A stretch of DNA of 33,117 bases from an uncultured Mailhella sp. (GCF_905187505.1 NZ_CAJJIC010000012.1:1-33117); one strand, 5' to 3'. Counted from the first letter of the stretch, positions 1 through 7,957 are shown. The notes: a model not told the origin generated them from the sequence alone. Program-made: numbers and translations.

Positions 1-92
1 ACGACAAGGGCTGGCTCATCCGCATAAGGCCCGAAGACATGGCCGCCGTGGACGGACTTCTGTCCGCCGAGGCCTACAGGGCGCTTTTGTAG
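1..92 (+). CDS. gcvH: Glycine cleavage system H protein, C-terminal fragment
   Basis: Only the end of this gene lies in the window; the start is upstream. Complete codons begin at position 3 and run to a TAG at 90-92. They encode a 29-residue tail beginning DKGWLIRIRPEDM and ending in LLSAEAYRALL. This matches the C-terminal signature of GcvH proteins: a GW-(I/L)-x-(K/R)-I-(K/R)-P strand followed by a helix ending LLdaeaYeaLL. GcvH is the lipoyl-carrying shuttle protein of the glycine cleavage complex in the cytoplasm. The lipoylated lysine would be upstream and is not visible. A strong terminator follows 34 bases later, so this is probably the last gene of its unit. The identification rests on the tail alone. 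Confidence 0.7.
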   Translation, partial: DKGWLIRIRPEDMAAVDGLLSAEAYRALL

Positions 93-126
93 CGACGGCC
101 CGTCCGTCTTTTTCGGCATGACATGA

Positions 127-158
127 AAAAGCCGCCTTTGCTGACAAAGGCGGCTTTT
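127..158. terminator. Bidirectional Rho-independent terminator
   Basis: A perfect 14-bp inverted repeat (127-140 against 145-158, 4-base loop) has a G+C core and an A-run on the left arm and a T-run on the right arm. It can therefore end transcription in both directions: gcvH from the left and the minus-strand LPS-sugar operon from the right. Confidence 0.9.
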
Positions 159-257
159 CGTGTCGTCGGGGGCGGTTCCGGTCTTTGCGGAACGCGCCTT
201 CCGAAAGAGCTTTGCGGGGGGCGCAAGGGGAAGGCTTTCCGCTGTTTTTTCGGCTTC

Positions 258-1787
258 TTACTTCTTGTCCACGACGAAGAGCTGCATATACCGGCCGCGG
301 CTTGTCTGCACGAGAAGGCGCTTTTCCACGTCGAGCCTGCCTTCCGAAATGACGGCGGGCGGCGTGGTGTCGGTGTCGAGCAGCAGGAAACGCTGTTCCG
401 GCACGTCGGAAAGCGACGCGATCTTCGTGGTGTCGCGGCCGATTTCCCATTCGTCCGTGGGGTCGAAGGGGTCGAAGGAATAGCAGGGAATGCCCTTGAG
501 TTCCGGCATGACGCGCAGTTCCTCAAGCGTGCATGACGGCGGCGTTTTCTGCACCACGGGGCGGGTGGACCCCATGCGGAAGGAGGCTATGCACACGAGA
601 AGCACCATGAGGCAGGACACGGAGACCACGTAGCGCGGGAACTTGAGGCCGAAGGCGCCTAGCATGAGGCAGAGCAGGGCGAACACGGCGCAGGAGAGCG
701 CATGGTCGCGGTGGCTGAAGGCGACAAAGAGGCATATGCCCGCGGCGGCCAGCGTGCCGAGACCGAGGTGAACGGTGATGATGCCCTTCTCGACGCGGGA
801 GAGCGTGCCCTTGTCGAGACCCTGCACCCAGTGCCGCAGAACCTGCGCGCACAGAAGGGCGAGGGGCACCATGGCGGGCATGAGGTAGCGTTCCTTCTTT
901 TCCGGCACGAGCGAGAGCAGAAGAAGCGAGAGCAGGAACCAGCAGAGCATGAACTTCATGTCCGCGCGGTTTTCGTCGCTTTTGTTCAGCCAGCGGTTGA
1001 AGAGGCCGGAGAGCGAGACGAGCGCCCATGCGCCCGCAAAGCCGGGGAAGGAGAGATAGAAGAAGAAGGAGGCCGTGTGCATGGTGCTCCAGGCCTTCAC
1101 TTCGCCCTGCGCCACGTCTGCGGCCACATGAGGCACGGCAAAGTACACGTAGAGGTACCAGAGGGAGCCCAGGAGACAGCCGCCCAGAAGAATGACGGCA
1201 AGGCGCTTCCACGGAACGCTGCGGCGAAAGAGAAGAAGAGACGCAAGGAAGGGCAGCAGCATGGTGTAGAGCTGCACGGGGCCCTTGCTGAGCACCGAGG
1301 CCGCCATGAGCAGCGTGCCCGCGGCGAGCCACCCCCGGCCCTGCTTCACGAGTCCGACGAGCGCGCCGGTCATGAAGACCACGGAGTAGATGTCCCAGGA
1401 ATTGGTGGTGCCGAGCTTGAGGGTGAGCAGCATGGAGGCGGCGACGAGTCCGGCGCGGAAGGCTGTTTTTTCATCGCCGAAGAGTTCCTTGCAGAGATCG
1501 AAGCAGAACACGCCGAGAAGGCCCGTGACGAGAATGACGGGCAGATGCAGGGCGAACATGGAGGGCGCGGGATCGAGCAGGAAGACGGGAACGGTGAGCC
1601 ACACGGGCAGCGGCGGCTTGTTGAGGCGTATTTCGGTGAACAGGTGCGGGATGAGCCAGCTGTGATCCAGGGCCATGGACTGGGCGGAAATGAGGTTTCG
1701 CGCTTCCATGATGCCGGTGCCGAACACGTAGACGAGCGGCATCAGAAGGAGCAGGGAGAAGACGTAGAGAAAGGTGCGCTGTTTCAT
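258..1787 (-). CDS. ArnT/PMT-type membrane glycosyltransferase (GT39/GT83-like)
   Basis: A 509-residue multispanning inner-membrane protein with many hydrophobic helices over residues 1-410 and a soluble C-terminal tail. Family marks are visible. An acidic/basic pair E28-A-R30 lies in the first periplasmic loop, followed by KPPLPVW at 57-63. A conserved loop PEKKERYLMPAMVPLALL near residue 300 corresponds to the (K)xxxYilPxxPxLA segment of ArnT enzymes. Such enzymes take a sugar from undecaprenyl- or dodecaprenyl-phosphate and attach it to lipid A, LPS core or protein on the periplasmic face. It is the last gene of a five-gene operon, 21 bases after the LAB_N gene, with an AAGG-type ribosome site before the ATG. 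With UDP-uronate-making enzymes upstream, the transferred sugar may be galacturonate or glucuronate (inference). Donor and acceptor are not determinable from sequence. Confidence 0.8.
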   Translation of the reverse strand: MKQRTFLYVFSLLLLMPLVYVFGTGIMEARNLISAQSMALDHSWLIPHLFTEIRLNKPPLPVWLTVPVFLLDPAPSMFALHLPVILVTGLLGVFCFDLCKELFGDEKTAFRAGLVAASMLLTLKLGTTNSWDIYSVVFMTGALVGLVKQGRGWLAAGTLLMAASVLSKGPVQLYTMLLPFLASLLLFRRSVPWKRLAVILLGGCLLGSLWYLYVYFAVPHVAADVAQGEVKAWSTMHTASFFFYLSFPGFAGAWALVSLSGLFNRWLNKSDENRADMKFMLCWFLLSLLLLSLVPEKKERYLMPAMVPLALLCAQVLRHWVQGLDKGTLSRVEKGIITVHLGLGTLAAAGICLFVAFSHRDHALSCAVFALLCLMLGAFGLKFPRYVVSVSCLMVLLVCIASFRMGSTRPVVQKTPPSCTLEELRVMPELKGIPCYSFDPFDPTDEWEIGRDTTKIASLSDVPEQRFLLLDTDTTPPAVISEGRLDVEKRLLVQTSRGRYMQLFVVDKK

Positions 1788-1808
1788 GACATGCCTTTGC
1801 GTGAAGAC

Positions 1809-2465
1809 TCAGCGGGAACGACGTTGAGAGAGGGAGGCGGCGCGTTCGCTGCGCAGGCCGATGACGATGTTTCTGGCGTAGGCCGCAAGGCCGAGCGCCT
1901 GCCCGAGAATGAGCACGATGTCGAGCCTCAGCACGGCGTAGAGACAGATGAGCAGGGAGCCGGTCAGACTGATGACCCAGAAGCCCATGGGCAGCACGGA
2001 GACGTGATGCCGCGAGGAATACCACCACTGATACACGAACCTGAGCGTGAAGAGCGCCTGGCTCAGGCATCCGAAAACGAGCAGGGGCAGGGGAATGTCG
2101 GGATTCTTGAACAGCGTCTGCGCCACGTCCGCGCCGGAGAGCGCGAGGCTTGCGGCGGCCGCGGGCGGGGTGACGAGAAGCACGAGGCGCACGGGCAGGG
2201 CGCATTTCTGCCATATGCCGTTGGCCTTGAGGTTCCACAGATAGACGTAGTAGGAAATGAACTGCCCGAGAATGATGGCAAAGTCGTTTCTCAGCCATCC
2301 GTAGATCATGAGCAGGTAGGCCCCGCAGATGCTGAACACCCAGAACAGCGCGGGGGAAATAATTTTTTTTGCCCGTTCGGTCTTTATCCACTGGTGGAGC
2401 ATTCGCAGGGAGAAGAAGCCCTGGGCGAGCAGGCCCACGCTGGTGACGAGCAGATATTCCTTCAT
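1809..2465 (-). CDS. Small membrane protein with two LAB_N (lipid A biosynthesis N-terminal) modules
   Basis: A 218-residue, almost entirely hydrophobic protein. It carries two copies of the short module found at the N-terminus of some lipid A biosynthesis proteins (LAB_N). The first spans about residues 7-80 (GLLAQGFFSLRMLHQW, then SPALFWVFSICG and ILGQFISYYVYLWNL). The second spans about 130-205 (GCLSQALFTLRFVYQW, then LPMGFWVISLTG and ILGQALGLAAYARNI). The repeated Q-x-x-F-x-x-R-x-x-x-Q-W pattern shows the duplication directly. LAB_N proteins have no firmly established activity. Position between a GT2 and an ArnT-like transferase suggests a role as membrane anchor or flippase for the lipid-linked sugar (inference). 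The start has a clear AAGGA site; 204 non-coding bases separate it from the GT2 gene. Confidence 0.8.
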   Translation of the reverse strand: MKEYLLVTSVGLLAQGFFSLRMLHQWIKTERAKKIISPALFWVFSICGAYLLMIYGWLRNDFAIILGQFISYYVYLWNLKANGIWQKCALPVRLVLLVTPPAAAASLALSGADVAQTLFKNPDIPLPLLVFGCLSQALFTLRFVYQWWYSSRHHVSVLPMGFWVISLTGSLLICLYAVLRLDIVLILGQALGLAAYARNIVIGLRSERAASLSQRRSR

Positions 2466-2669
2466 GATGAGTCCTTGCAGAATGTTCCTCTGCCGGGCGG
2501 AAGCGGCGGAAGCCGGGATCGCCGGCTCTTTTTCACGTCGGGCGAGCGTCGGCAGCGGGGGCCTGCGTCGGGGAGACTGCCTGCCGATGCGCGTTCTGCC
2601 CGCGCGTCATGTCGCCCAGGCGTCCGCCCGGCGGCTCATTTCGTCGTTTGCGCAGCCGTTTCCGGCGGC
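2466..2669. other. Intergenic gap inside the LPS-sugar operon
   Basis: 204 GC-rich bases between the GT2 and LAB_N genes. The only structure seen is a 6-bp hairpin AGCCGG/CCGGCT (2511-2527) followed by CTCTTTTT. The T-run faces the plus strand and so cannot terminate the minus-strand operon. No gene is supported here. Confidence 0.4.
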
Positions 2670-3413
2670 TTAGTCGTGCCTGAGATTGTCGGCCTTCACC
2701 TTGTAGGCGATGTGCCTTTTCTGCATCCAGCGCACGGCGAGGCAGTCCACGAAGGGGGATATGAGCCGGTTGCGCAGGTTGAACTTGGACACGCCCGCCA
2801 CGCGCGGGAAATGCGACACGTCGATCTGCTTCACCCGGCCGCCCTCAAGCTGGATGAGCGCGGGGAAGAAGCGGTGCATGCCCTTGAAGAAGGGCAGGGC
2901 GCGGGCCATGTCGGCGCGCATGACCTTGAGCGGACAGCCGGTGTCGCGCGCGCCGTCCTTGATCATCATGCGGCGGAAGCCGTTGGCGATGCGCGACTGG
3001 ATCTTCTTGAAGCCCGTGTCCTTGCGTCTGGCGCGCACGCCCGTGACGAGCTCATAGTCGCCGAGGTAGGGCGTGAGCAGATCGAGCTCCTCGGGGGCGG
3101 TCTGAAGATCGGCGTCGATGTAGGCGAGATAGGGGGAGCGCACCTGATCCATGCCCGCCTTGAGCGCGCTGCTGAGGCCCGTGTTGCAGGAAAGCTCGAT
3201 GTAGAAGAAGCCTTCGTGCCCGGCGCAGGCCTCGCGGATGCGCTCGCCGCTTCTGTCGGTGGAGCCGTCGTTGATGAAGAGCACGCAGGAGGACATCTTC
3301 GCGCGGGGCAGGTAGGCGGCAAGGCGCGAGGAAAGGGCGGCCATGTTGTCTTCTTCGTTGTATACGGGCACGAGTATGGTCAGATCGTAGGAGGCGGTCT
3401 CATTGCTGGTCAT
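2670..3413 (-). CDS. Family 2 glycosyltransferase, DPM1/ArnC-like (polyprenyl-phosphate sugar synthase)
   Basis: A 247-residue GT-A fold glycosyltransferase. Visible motifs are the N-terminal strand ILVPVYNEEDN (13-23), the nucleotide-binding INDGSTD (47-53) and the metal-binding YIDADLQ (98-104, D100-x-D102). There is also a middle region RDTGCPLKVMRADMARALPFF typical of dolichol/undecaprenyl-phosphate glycosyltransferases (DPM1, ArnC, GtrB, RgtE). Unlike ArnC or GtrB it ends without C-terminal membrane helices, so it resembles the short soluble DPM1 form. The next gene, an all-membrane LAB_N protein, may supply membrane attachment (inference). The expected role is moving a sugar from a UDP donor to a polyprenyl phosphate at the cytoplasmic face. 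The ATG at 3413 has a GGAG-type site. Confidence 0.85.
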   Translation of the reverse strand: MTSNETASYDLTILVPVYNEEDNMAALSSRLAAYLPRAKMSSCVLFINDGSTDRSGERIREACAGHEGFFYIELSCNTGLSSALKAGMDQVRSPYLAYIDADLQTAPEELDLLTPYLGDYELVTGVRARRKDTGFKKIQSRIANGFRRMMIKDGARDTGCPLKVMRADMARALPFFKGMHRFFPALIQLEGGRVKQIDVSHFPRVAGVSKFNLRNRLISPFVDCLAVRWMQKRHIAYKVKADNLRHD

Positions 3414-3539
3414 GGAGGTTCTCCCCGGCGCGGGATGCGCCGCATGAGTTTGTAGCCTTTGCGGAAGGCTTTCGGCCGGAAGGGGGCCTTTCCCTTCCGG
3501 TTCAGGCTCGGGAGCGTCCCGCAGGCGGGACGCCGGCCG
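3414..3539. other. Intergenic region with two strong hairpins
   Basis: 126 bases between the epimerase and GT2 genes contain two stable stems: CCGGAAGGG paired with CCCTTCCGG near 3477-3502, and GCGTCCCG paired with CGGGACGC near 3514-3533. Neither has a T-run in the minus-strand direction, so they look like mRNA processing or stability elements rather than terminators. Confidence 0.4.
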
Positions 3540-4562
3540 TCAGTCTTCGCGTATGGGGTTCTCGTCGGACAGATACCACGCGGCAAAGCGCCGTATGCCT
3601 TCGGCAAGCGGCGTGGAGGGGCGGAAGTTCGTCGCCTTCTGCAGCTTGGAGGTGTCGGCGAAGGTCTGGTACACGTCGCCCTTCTGCATGGGCAGCATCT
3701 GCATTTCGGCCTTTCTGCCCAGGGCGTCTTCCAGCGTGCGGATGAAGTCCATGAGCTGCATGGGATGCCCGCAGCCCACGTTGTAGATGTCCGTGGGCAC
3801 GGCGCCTTCGGGCACGCGGTCGATGAGGCGCACCACGGATTCGATGATGTCGTCTATGTAGGTGAAGTCGCGCGAGAGGTTGCCGTTGTTGAACACCTTG
3901 ATGGGCCTGCCGGCAAGAATGGCCTTCGCAAAGAGCACGGGAGCCATGTCGGGCCTTCCCCAGGGGCCGTACACGGTGAAGAAGCGCAGGCCCGTGGAGG
4001 GAATGCGGTAGAGGTGCGCGTACACGTGGGCGATGAGCTCGTCGCAGCGCTTGGTGGCGGCGTAGAGCGACACGGGCGTGTTCACGGGGTCCTGCTCGTT
4101 GAAGGGCGTCTTTTCGTTGCCGCCGTACACCGAGCTTGAGGAGGCGAAGAGAAGATGCTTCACCGGATGGGCGCGGCAGCATTCCAGAAGGTTGACGAAG
4201 CCGAGCACGTTGCTCTGCACGTAGGAGAAGGGATTTTCCAGGGAGTAGCGCACGCCGGCCTGTCCGGCCAGGTTGACGGCCGCGTCGAAGGAGCCTTCTT
4301 CAAAGAGCTTCATGAGGCCGTCGCGGTCCTCAAGGTGCATTTTCACGAAGCGGAAGCCGGGGAAGGTCGCGCTCTGCGTGACGGTTCCGTATTCCGGGTC
4401 GGCATCGTTCACGCCGAGCAGCGCGAGGCGCGCGGTCTTGAGACGGGGGGAGTAGTAGTCGTTGATTTCGTCGATGCCCGTGACGCTGTGCCCGGCCTCA
4501 AGAAGCCTTCGGGCCAGAAAGCAGCCGATGAATCCGGCCGCGCCGGTGATGAGTATGTTCAT
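3540..4562 (-). CDS. NAD-dependent epimerase, UDP-glucuronate 4-epimerase type
   Basis: An extended short-chain dehydrogenase/reductase of 340 residues. It has the Rossmann glycine motif TGAAGFIG (6-13), the serine-rich strand SSSSVYG (141-147) and the catalytic Y167-x-x-x-K171 (YAATK). The segment INDYYSPRLK (33-42) is characteristic of UDP-glucuronate 4-epimerases (LpsL/Gae/Cap1J group), which interconvert UDP-GlcA and UDP-GalA. It directly follows the UDP-glucose dehydrogenase gene, which makes the substrate. The start was set at 4562 because AAGGA lies six bases upstream; an in-frame ATG at 4580 lies upstream of that site and is less likely. A UDP-glucose or other epimerase is possible, but the neighbours favour UDP-uronate. 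Confidence 0.82.
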   Translation of the reverse strand: MNILITGAAGFIGCFLARRLLEAGHSVTGIDEINDYYSPRLKTARLALLGVNDADPEYGTVTQSATFPGFRFVKMHLEDRDGLMKLFEEGSFDAAVNLAGQAGVRYSLENPFSYVQSNVLGFVNLLECCRAHPVKHLLFASSSSVYGGNEKTPFNEQDPVNTPVSLYAATKRCDELIAHVYAHLYRIPSTGLRFFTVYGPWGRPDMAPVLFAKAILAGRPIKVFNNGNLSRDFTYIDDIIESVVRLIDRVPEGAVPTDIYNVGCGHPMQLMDFIRTLEDALGRKAEMQMLPMQKGDVYQTFADTSKLQKATNFRPSTPLAEGIRRFAAWYLSDENPIRED

Positions 4563-4652
4563 GAGCAGTCCTTTTTTCATGCAAACGGCTCCTTGTCCGT
4601 GCGGAAGAAGGAGCCGGTGGGCGCAGTGCGCCGGAAAACGGGGCGGGGCGGA

Positions 4653-5963
4653 TCAGCCTATTCTGTAGAAGGCGAATCCGGCCTTTTTCAGGCTTTCTTC
4701 CCTGTAGACGTTGCGTCCGTCGAAAATGACCGGGGTCTTCATGGACGCGTACAGCTTCTTCCATTCGGGCAGGCGGAATTCCTTCCATTCCGTGACCACG
4801 GCGAGAGCGTCCGCGCCTTCGGCGGCTTCGTACATGCTGCGGGCGAAGGTGACGGAATCGCCGAGAAGGGAGCGGGCCCGGTCCATGGCCACGGGGTCGA
4901 ACACGCGCACCGCGCAGCCCGCGTCGAGCAGGGCGTTTATGAGCACGAGCGAAGGCGCCTCGCGCATGTCGTCGGTGCCGGGCTTGAAGGCGAGTCCCCA
5001 TACGGCCACGGTGCGGCCCTTGAGCTCGCCCTTGAAGTGGCGGGAAATTTTTTCAAAGAGCACGGTCTTCTGCCGGGCGTTCACCCTCTCCACGGCTTCG
5101 AGCACTTCCATGTCGTAGCCGTGGGCGGCGGCGGTGGCGATGAGGGCCTTCACGTCCTTGGGAAAGCACGAGCCGCCGTAGCCGCAGCCCGCGTACAGGA
5201 ACTTCGGCCCTATGCGGTGATCCATGCCTATGCCCTTGCGCACCATGTCCACGCTCGCGCCCACGCGCTCGCACAGGTTGGCGATGTCGTTCATGAAGGA
5301 AATGCGCGTGGCCAGCATGGCGTTGGCCGTGTACTTGGTGAGCTCGGAAGAGGCTCGATCCATGAACAGAATGCGGTCGCCCGTCATCATGAAGGGGCGG
5401 TACAGCTCGCTCATGATGGCGCGGGCCCTTTCGCTCTCCACGCCTATGACCACGCGGTCGGGCATCATGAAGTCGTTCACGGCATGGCCTTCCTTGAGAA
5501 ATTCGGGATTGGACACCACGTCTGCCGCGGCGCGGGAGCCCCGCTTTTCCAGCTCCTCGCGAAGAATGGCCTCCACCCTGGCGCAGGTGCCCACGGGCAC
5601 CGTGGACTTCACCACCACCACGAGATCACCCGTCATGAGTTCGCCCACGGAACGGGCCGCGCTGCACACGTAGCTCACGTCGGCGCTGCCGTCCTCGCCC
5701 TCGGGCGTGCCCACGGCGATGAAGGCCACGTCGGCCCCTTCGAGACTTTCCTTGAGGGATGTGGTGAAATGAAGTCTGCCCGCCTGCGCGTTGCGGGTGA
5801 GCAGTTCCGGCAGGGAGGGTTCATAGATGGGGCAGCCGCCGGCCGTGAGCGTGGTGATCTTGGCCTCGTCCATGTCCATGCACCAGACGTCGAGTCCTAC
5901 TTCGGAAAAGCATGCGGCCGTCACCAGCCCCACATAGCCCGAACCTATCACAACGATTTTCAT
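4653..5963 (-). CDS. ugd: UDP-glucose 6-dehydrogenase
   Basis: A 436-residue enzyme that oxidises UDP-glucose to UDP-glucuronate with two NAD+. The N-terminal Rossmann motif GSGYVGLV is at 7-14, FIAVGTPEGEDG at 81-92, and SNPEFLKEGHAVNDF at 151-165. The catalytic cysteine is C266 in GYGGSCFPKD (261-270). A C-terminal NAD/UDP domain contains VWGLAFKPGTDDMREAPS. These are the three standard UDPG/MGDP dehydrogenase domains and the length is normal. The start at 5963 is chosen because the protein then begins directly with the Rossmann strand and has AAAGGACC upstream; an open frame continues 48 codons further but does not resemble the family. It is the first gene of the five-gene operon, 90 bases before the epimerase. 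Confidence 0.95.
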   Translation of the reverse strand: MKIVVIGSGYVGLVTAACFSEVGLDVWCMDMDEAKITTLTAGGCPIYEPSLPELLTRNAQAGRLHFTTSLKESLEGADVAFIAVGTPEGEDGSADVSYVCSAARSVGELMTGDLVVVVKSTVPVGTCARVEAILREELEKRGSRAAADVVSNPEFLKEGHAVNDFMMPDRVVIGVESERARAIMSELYRPFMMTGDRILFMDRASSELTKYTANAMLATRISFMNDIANLCERVGASVDMVRKGIGMDHRIGPKFLYAGCGYGGSCFPKDVKALIATAAAHGYDMEVLEAVERVNARQKTVLFEKISRHFKGELKGRTVAVWGLAFKPGTDDMREAPSLVLINALLDAGCAVRVFDPVAMDRARSLLGDSVTFARSMYEAAEGADALAVVTEWKEFRLPEWKKLYASMKTPVIFDGRNVYREESLKKAGFAFYRIG

Positions 5964-6254
5964 CAGTGGTCCTTTGTCGAAGTTGCGTTTCCCGAAGGAA
6001 ACAGACCGGACGGAGAATCCGTCGGAAGGAAGGCGGAAACGGGCGCGTCGCGCGTTCAGGGCCGTGCTCCTTCGGGGCATGCCTGCGCGGACCGGACGCT
6101 GCCGCAAGGGTCGTCAGCTTCCGCCGCGGACAGGCTCCCGCCAGACGGAAAAAGCCGCGCGTTTGCTCCGAAGGCCGGGGGCGGGGGAAACGCCGTGCGT
6201 TTTTCCGTCCTTTTGCATCATGAAACTGCGCGGTCTGACTGCACTTTTTATAAG

Positions 6255-6284
6255 CTTGTTAATATAAGCACGACAGACTGTCAA
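6255..6284 (-). promoter_or_regulatory. Putative sigma-70 promoter for the ugd operon
   Basis: On the minus strand a perfect TTGACA (6279-6284) is followed by an AT-rich stretch, GTGCTTATATTAACAAGC. This gives only imperfect -10 candidates, such as TATATT at 12-base spacing or TAACAA at 17. The -35 box is convincing, the -10 is not. Transcription from here would give a leader of roughly 290 bases before ugd. Confidence 0.4.
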
Positions 6285-6288
6285 TCGT

Positions 6289-6306
6289 CGTTACAGTCCG
6301 TTACAG
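6289..6306 (-). promoter_or_regulatory. Tandem direct repeat CTGTAACG, possible OmpR/PhoB-family operator
   Basis: On the minus strand CTGTAACG occurs twice with a 10-base period (6289-6296 and 6299-6306), just upstream of the TTGACA at 6279-6284. A further CTGT falls in the same phase 30 bases on. Direct repeats one helical turn apart, abutting the -35 box, are the usual layout of PhoB/OmpR-type activator sites. The regulator is not identified. Confidence 0.4.
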
Positions 6307-6430
6307 AGCGTTCAGGCTCTGCATCATGAACGTTGAAGTTTCCTTATGAATGCAATCAGTCATGCAGAACAGCAAAAAAACGTCGTTGTTTTCGGCAGGG
6401 AAGCGGCAATGAAGGATGCTTCGACAGTAA

Positions 6431-7687
6431 TTACCGGCGTTTTTTTCTTCCGTCAGGCGCGGTGTCCGTCAGGGATGACGCTGCGAGCGCGCCGCTTGCC
6501 AGAGCCCAGTGAATGTTGTAGCCGCCGAGAAGTCCGGCAACGTTGACGATTTCGCCGCAGAAGAAGAGCCCCGGCACCTTCCGGCTTTCGAGGCGTCGCG
6601 AAAGACAGGAGAGCTTCACGCCGCCCGCGGCGGCTTCGGCCTTCTTCAGGCCCTCGGTGCCCGAGGGACGGCAGGAAAATTCATGCACGGCGGCGGCCAG
6701 GCGCAGCCTGTCCCTTTTGCCCATTTCCGCGCATTTTTTCCGGGCGAGGTCTTCGGGACACAGGGCGTCGGCAAGGCGCGCTGGCATGAAGCGCGAGAGC
6801 ATGTTGCGGGCCATGAGTCTGCCGTGTTCCTTTTCGTCGAGCAGTTCGAGCACGGGCAGCTCGGGCAGAAAGTCGAGCATGAGTTCGTCGCCCGCCTTCC
6901 AGCGGCAGGAGGCCACGAGCGCGGCCGGGCCGCTCACGCCGCGGTGCGTGAAGAGCAGCGGACGCACGCCCGCGGGATCGGGCCGGAAGCTTTCGCCGTT
7001 GCGCCGGATCGAAACGCGCACGTTGATGCTTATGCCTTCAAGACCGGCAAGCGGCCAGTCGCCGGGCATGACGAAGGGCACGAGCACGGCGCGGAAGGGT
7101 TCGACGTCGTGTCCCCAGGCGGCGGCAAGCCTCGCCGCGGCGTCGCTTGCGCCCGAGGCGGGCCAGGCCGGGGAGCCTGCGGCAAGCACGAGACGGCGGG
7201 CCGTCACCTTTTCCCCTCCGGCAAAGAAGGAAAAGGCGTCTTCGTCGGCGCCGCGTCCGAAGGCGGGAGCGGCGGAGGGCAGAGTGAACGAGGAGGCCGT
7301 GCATCCGAGGTAGAAGTCCACGCCCGCGTCGTCGCACTGCACGGCCAGCCTGTCGGCAAGGAAGGCGGCCGGACGCAGTCCGAAGATCTGTCCGAAGTCG
7401 CGCTCCTCGAAGGGCAGGCGCAGGGAGCGCAGAAGCTCGAGCGTCCATTCGCAGGGATAGGCGCGCAGCACGGCGCGCACGAACGAAGGATCGTCCGTGA
7501 CGTAGTGTTCTTCCGAGAGCGTGCGGTTGGTGAAGTTTCCGCGTCCGCCTCCGGCCATGGACAGCTTGACGCCCGGCCGGTCGTGACGGTCCACGATGGC
7601 CACGGAAAGACCGCGGCGGGCGGCGTTTCTGGCGCAGATGAGGCCTGCGGGCCCGGCGCCTATGACGGCAACGTCGTAACGGGACAT
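6431..7687 (-). CDS. HI0933/YhiN-family NAD(P)/FAD-dependent oxidoreductase
   Basis: A 418-residue flavoprotein beginning with the dinucleotide fold VIGAGPAGL (8-16), followed by the family hallmark KLSMAGGGRGNFTN (41-54). It ends with GLFFCGEIVNVAGLLGGYNIHWALASG, the conserved FAD-contacting tail of the HI0933/YhiN (BaiN-like) group. Most relatives have GGGRCN; here Gly50 replaces that cysteine. Members are cytoplasmic flavoproteins of mostly unknown substrate; BaiN has been linked to bile-acid reduction, but that should not be transferred here without phylogeny. A clear AGGAG site precedes the ATG. It is downstream of ispDF on the same strand, separated by 270 GC-rich bases. Confidence 0.88.
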   Translation of the reverse strand: MSRYDVAVIGAGPAGLICARNAARRGLSVAIVDRHDRPGVKLSMAGGGRGNFTNRTLSEEHYVTDDPSFVRAVLRAYPCEWTLELLRSLRLPFEERDFGQIFGLRPAAFLADRLAVQCDDAGVDFYLGCTASSFTLPSAAPAFGRGADEDAFSFFAGGEKVTARRLVLAAGSPAWPASGASDAAARLAAAWGHDVEPFRAVLVPFVMPGDWPLAGLEGISINVRVSIRRNGESFRPDPAGVRPLLFTHRGVSGPAALVASCRWKAGDELMLDFLPELPVLELLDEKEHGRLMARNMLSRFMPARLADALCPEDLARKKCAEMGKRDRLRLAAAVHEFSCRPSGTEGLKKAEAAAGGVKLSCLSRRLESRKVPGLFFCGEIVNVAGLLGGYNIHWALASGALAASSLTDTAPDGRKKRR

Positions 7688-7957
7688 GGTGACTCCTGTA
7701 AGAGGGTGGAGGCCGGGCGGCCGGAGGGAACGCCGGCTTTTCTTCCTTCATCCGGGCGCTCCGGGAAGGAAAGGCGCTCCGGGAGGAAGGGCGCGCATGG
7801 CTTGCGGCTGTGCTCTGCGGATCCGGCCGGTGCCGCCCTGACAGCCCCGGAAAGACGCTGGAGCGGCGGAACCGGGACGCGCCTGCTTTTGCGCAGGGGA
7901 GGGGGGCCGGAGCGTCCGGGCGGGCGGCGCATCGCCGCGTCTGCCGGGCGTTTTTCG

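Larger units (their letters stand above)
5964..6430. other. Long leader/promoter region upstream of ugd
   Basis: 467 bases without a supported gene. The half next to ugd is GC-rich and contains a 10-bp inverted repeat, GACGGAAAAA (6144-6153) with TTTTTCCGTC (6200-6209), which would fold in the minus-strand leader. The segment 6235-6310 is AT-rich and holds the likely promoter and direct repeats listed separately. The end of the convergent-free YhiN-like gene lies at 6431; no clear terminator for it was seen. Confidence 0.5.

Noticed and set aside
702..3455. Very long plus-strand open frame (917 codons) opposite the glycosyltransferase genes
   Set aside because: Low-complexity His/Glu/Gly/Ala-rich translation with no family signature; it is the antisense of three well-supported minus-strand genes in GC-rich DNA.
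4155..6329. Long plus-strand open frame opposite ugd and the epimerase
   Set aside because: Antisense of two clear enzymes; composition (Ala/His/Gly) is typical of a shadow frame.
7740..7790. Short direct repeat of GGCGCTCCGGGA in the ispDF-YhiN spacer
   Set aside because: Short, GC-rich and isolated; likely chance in this composition.
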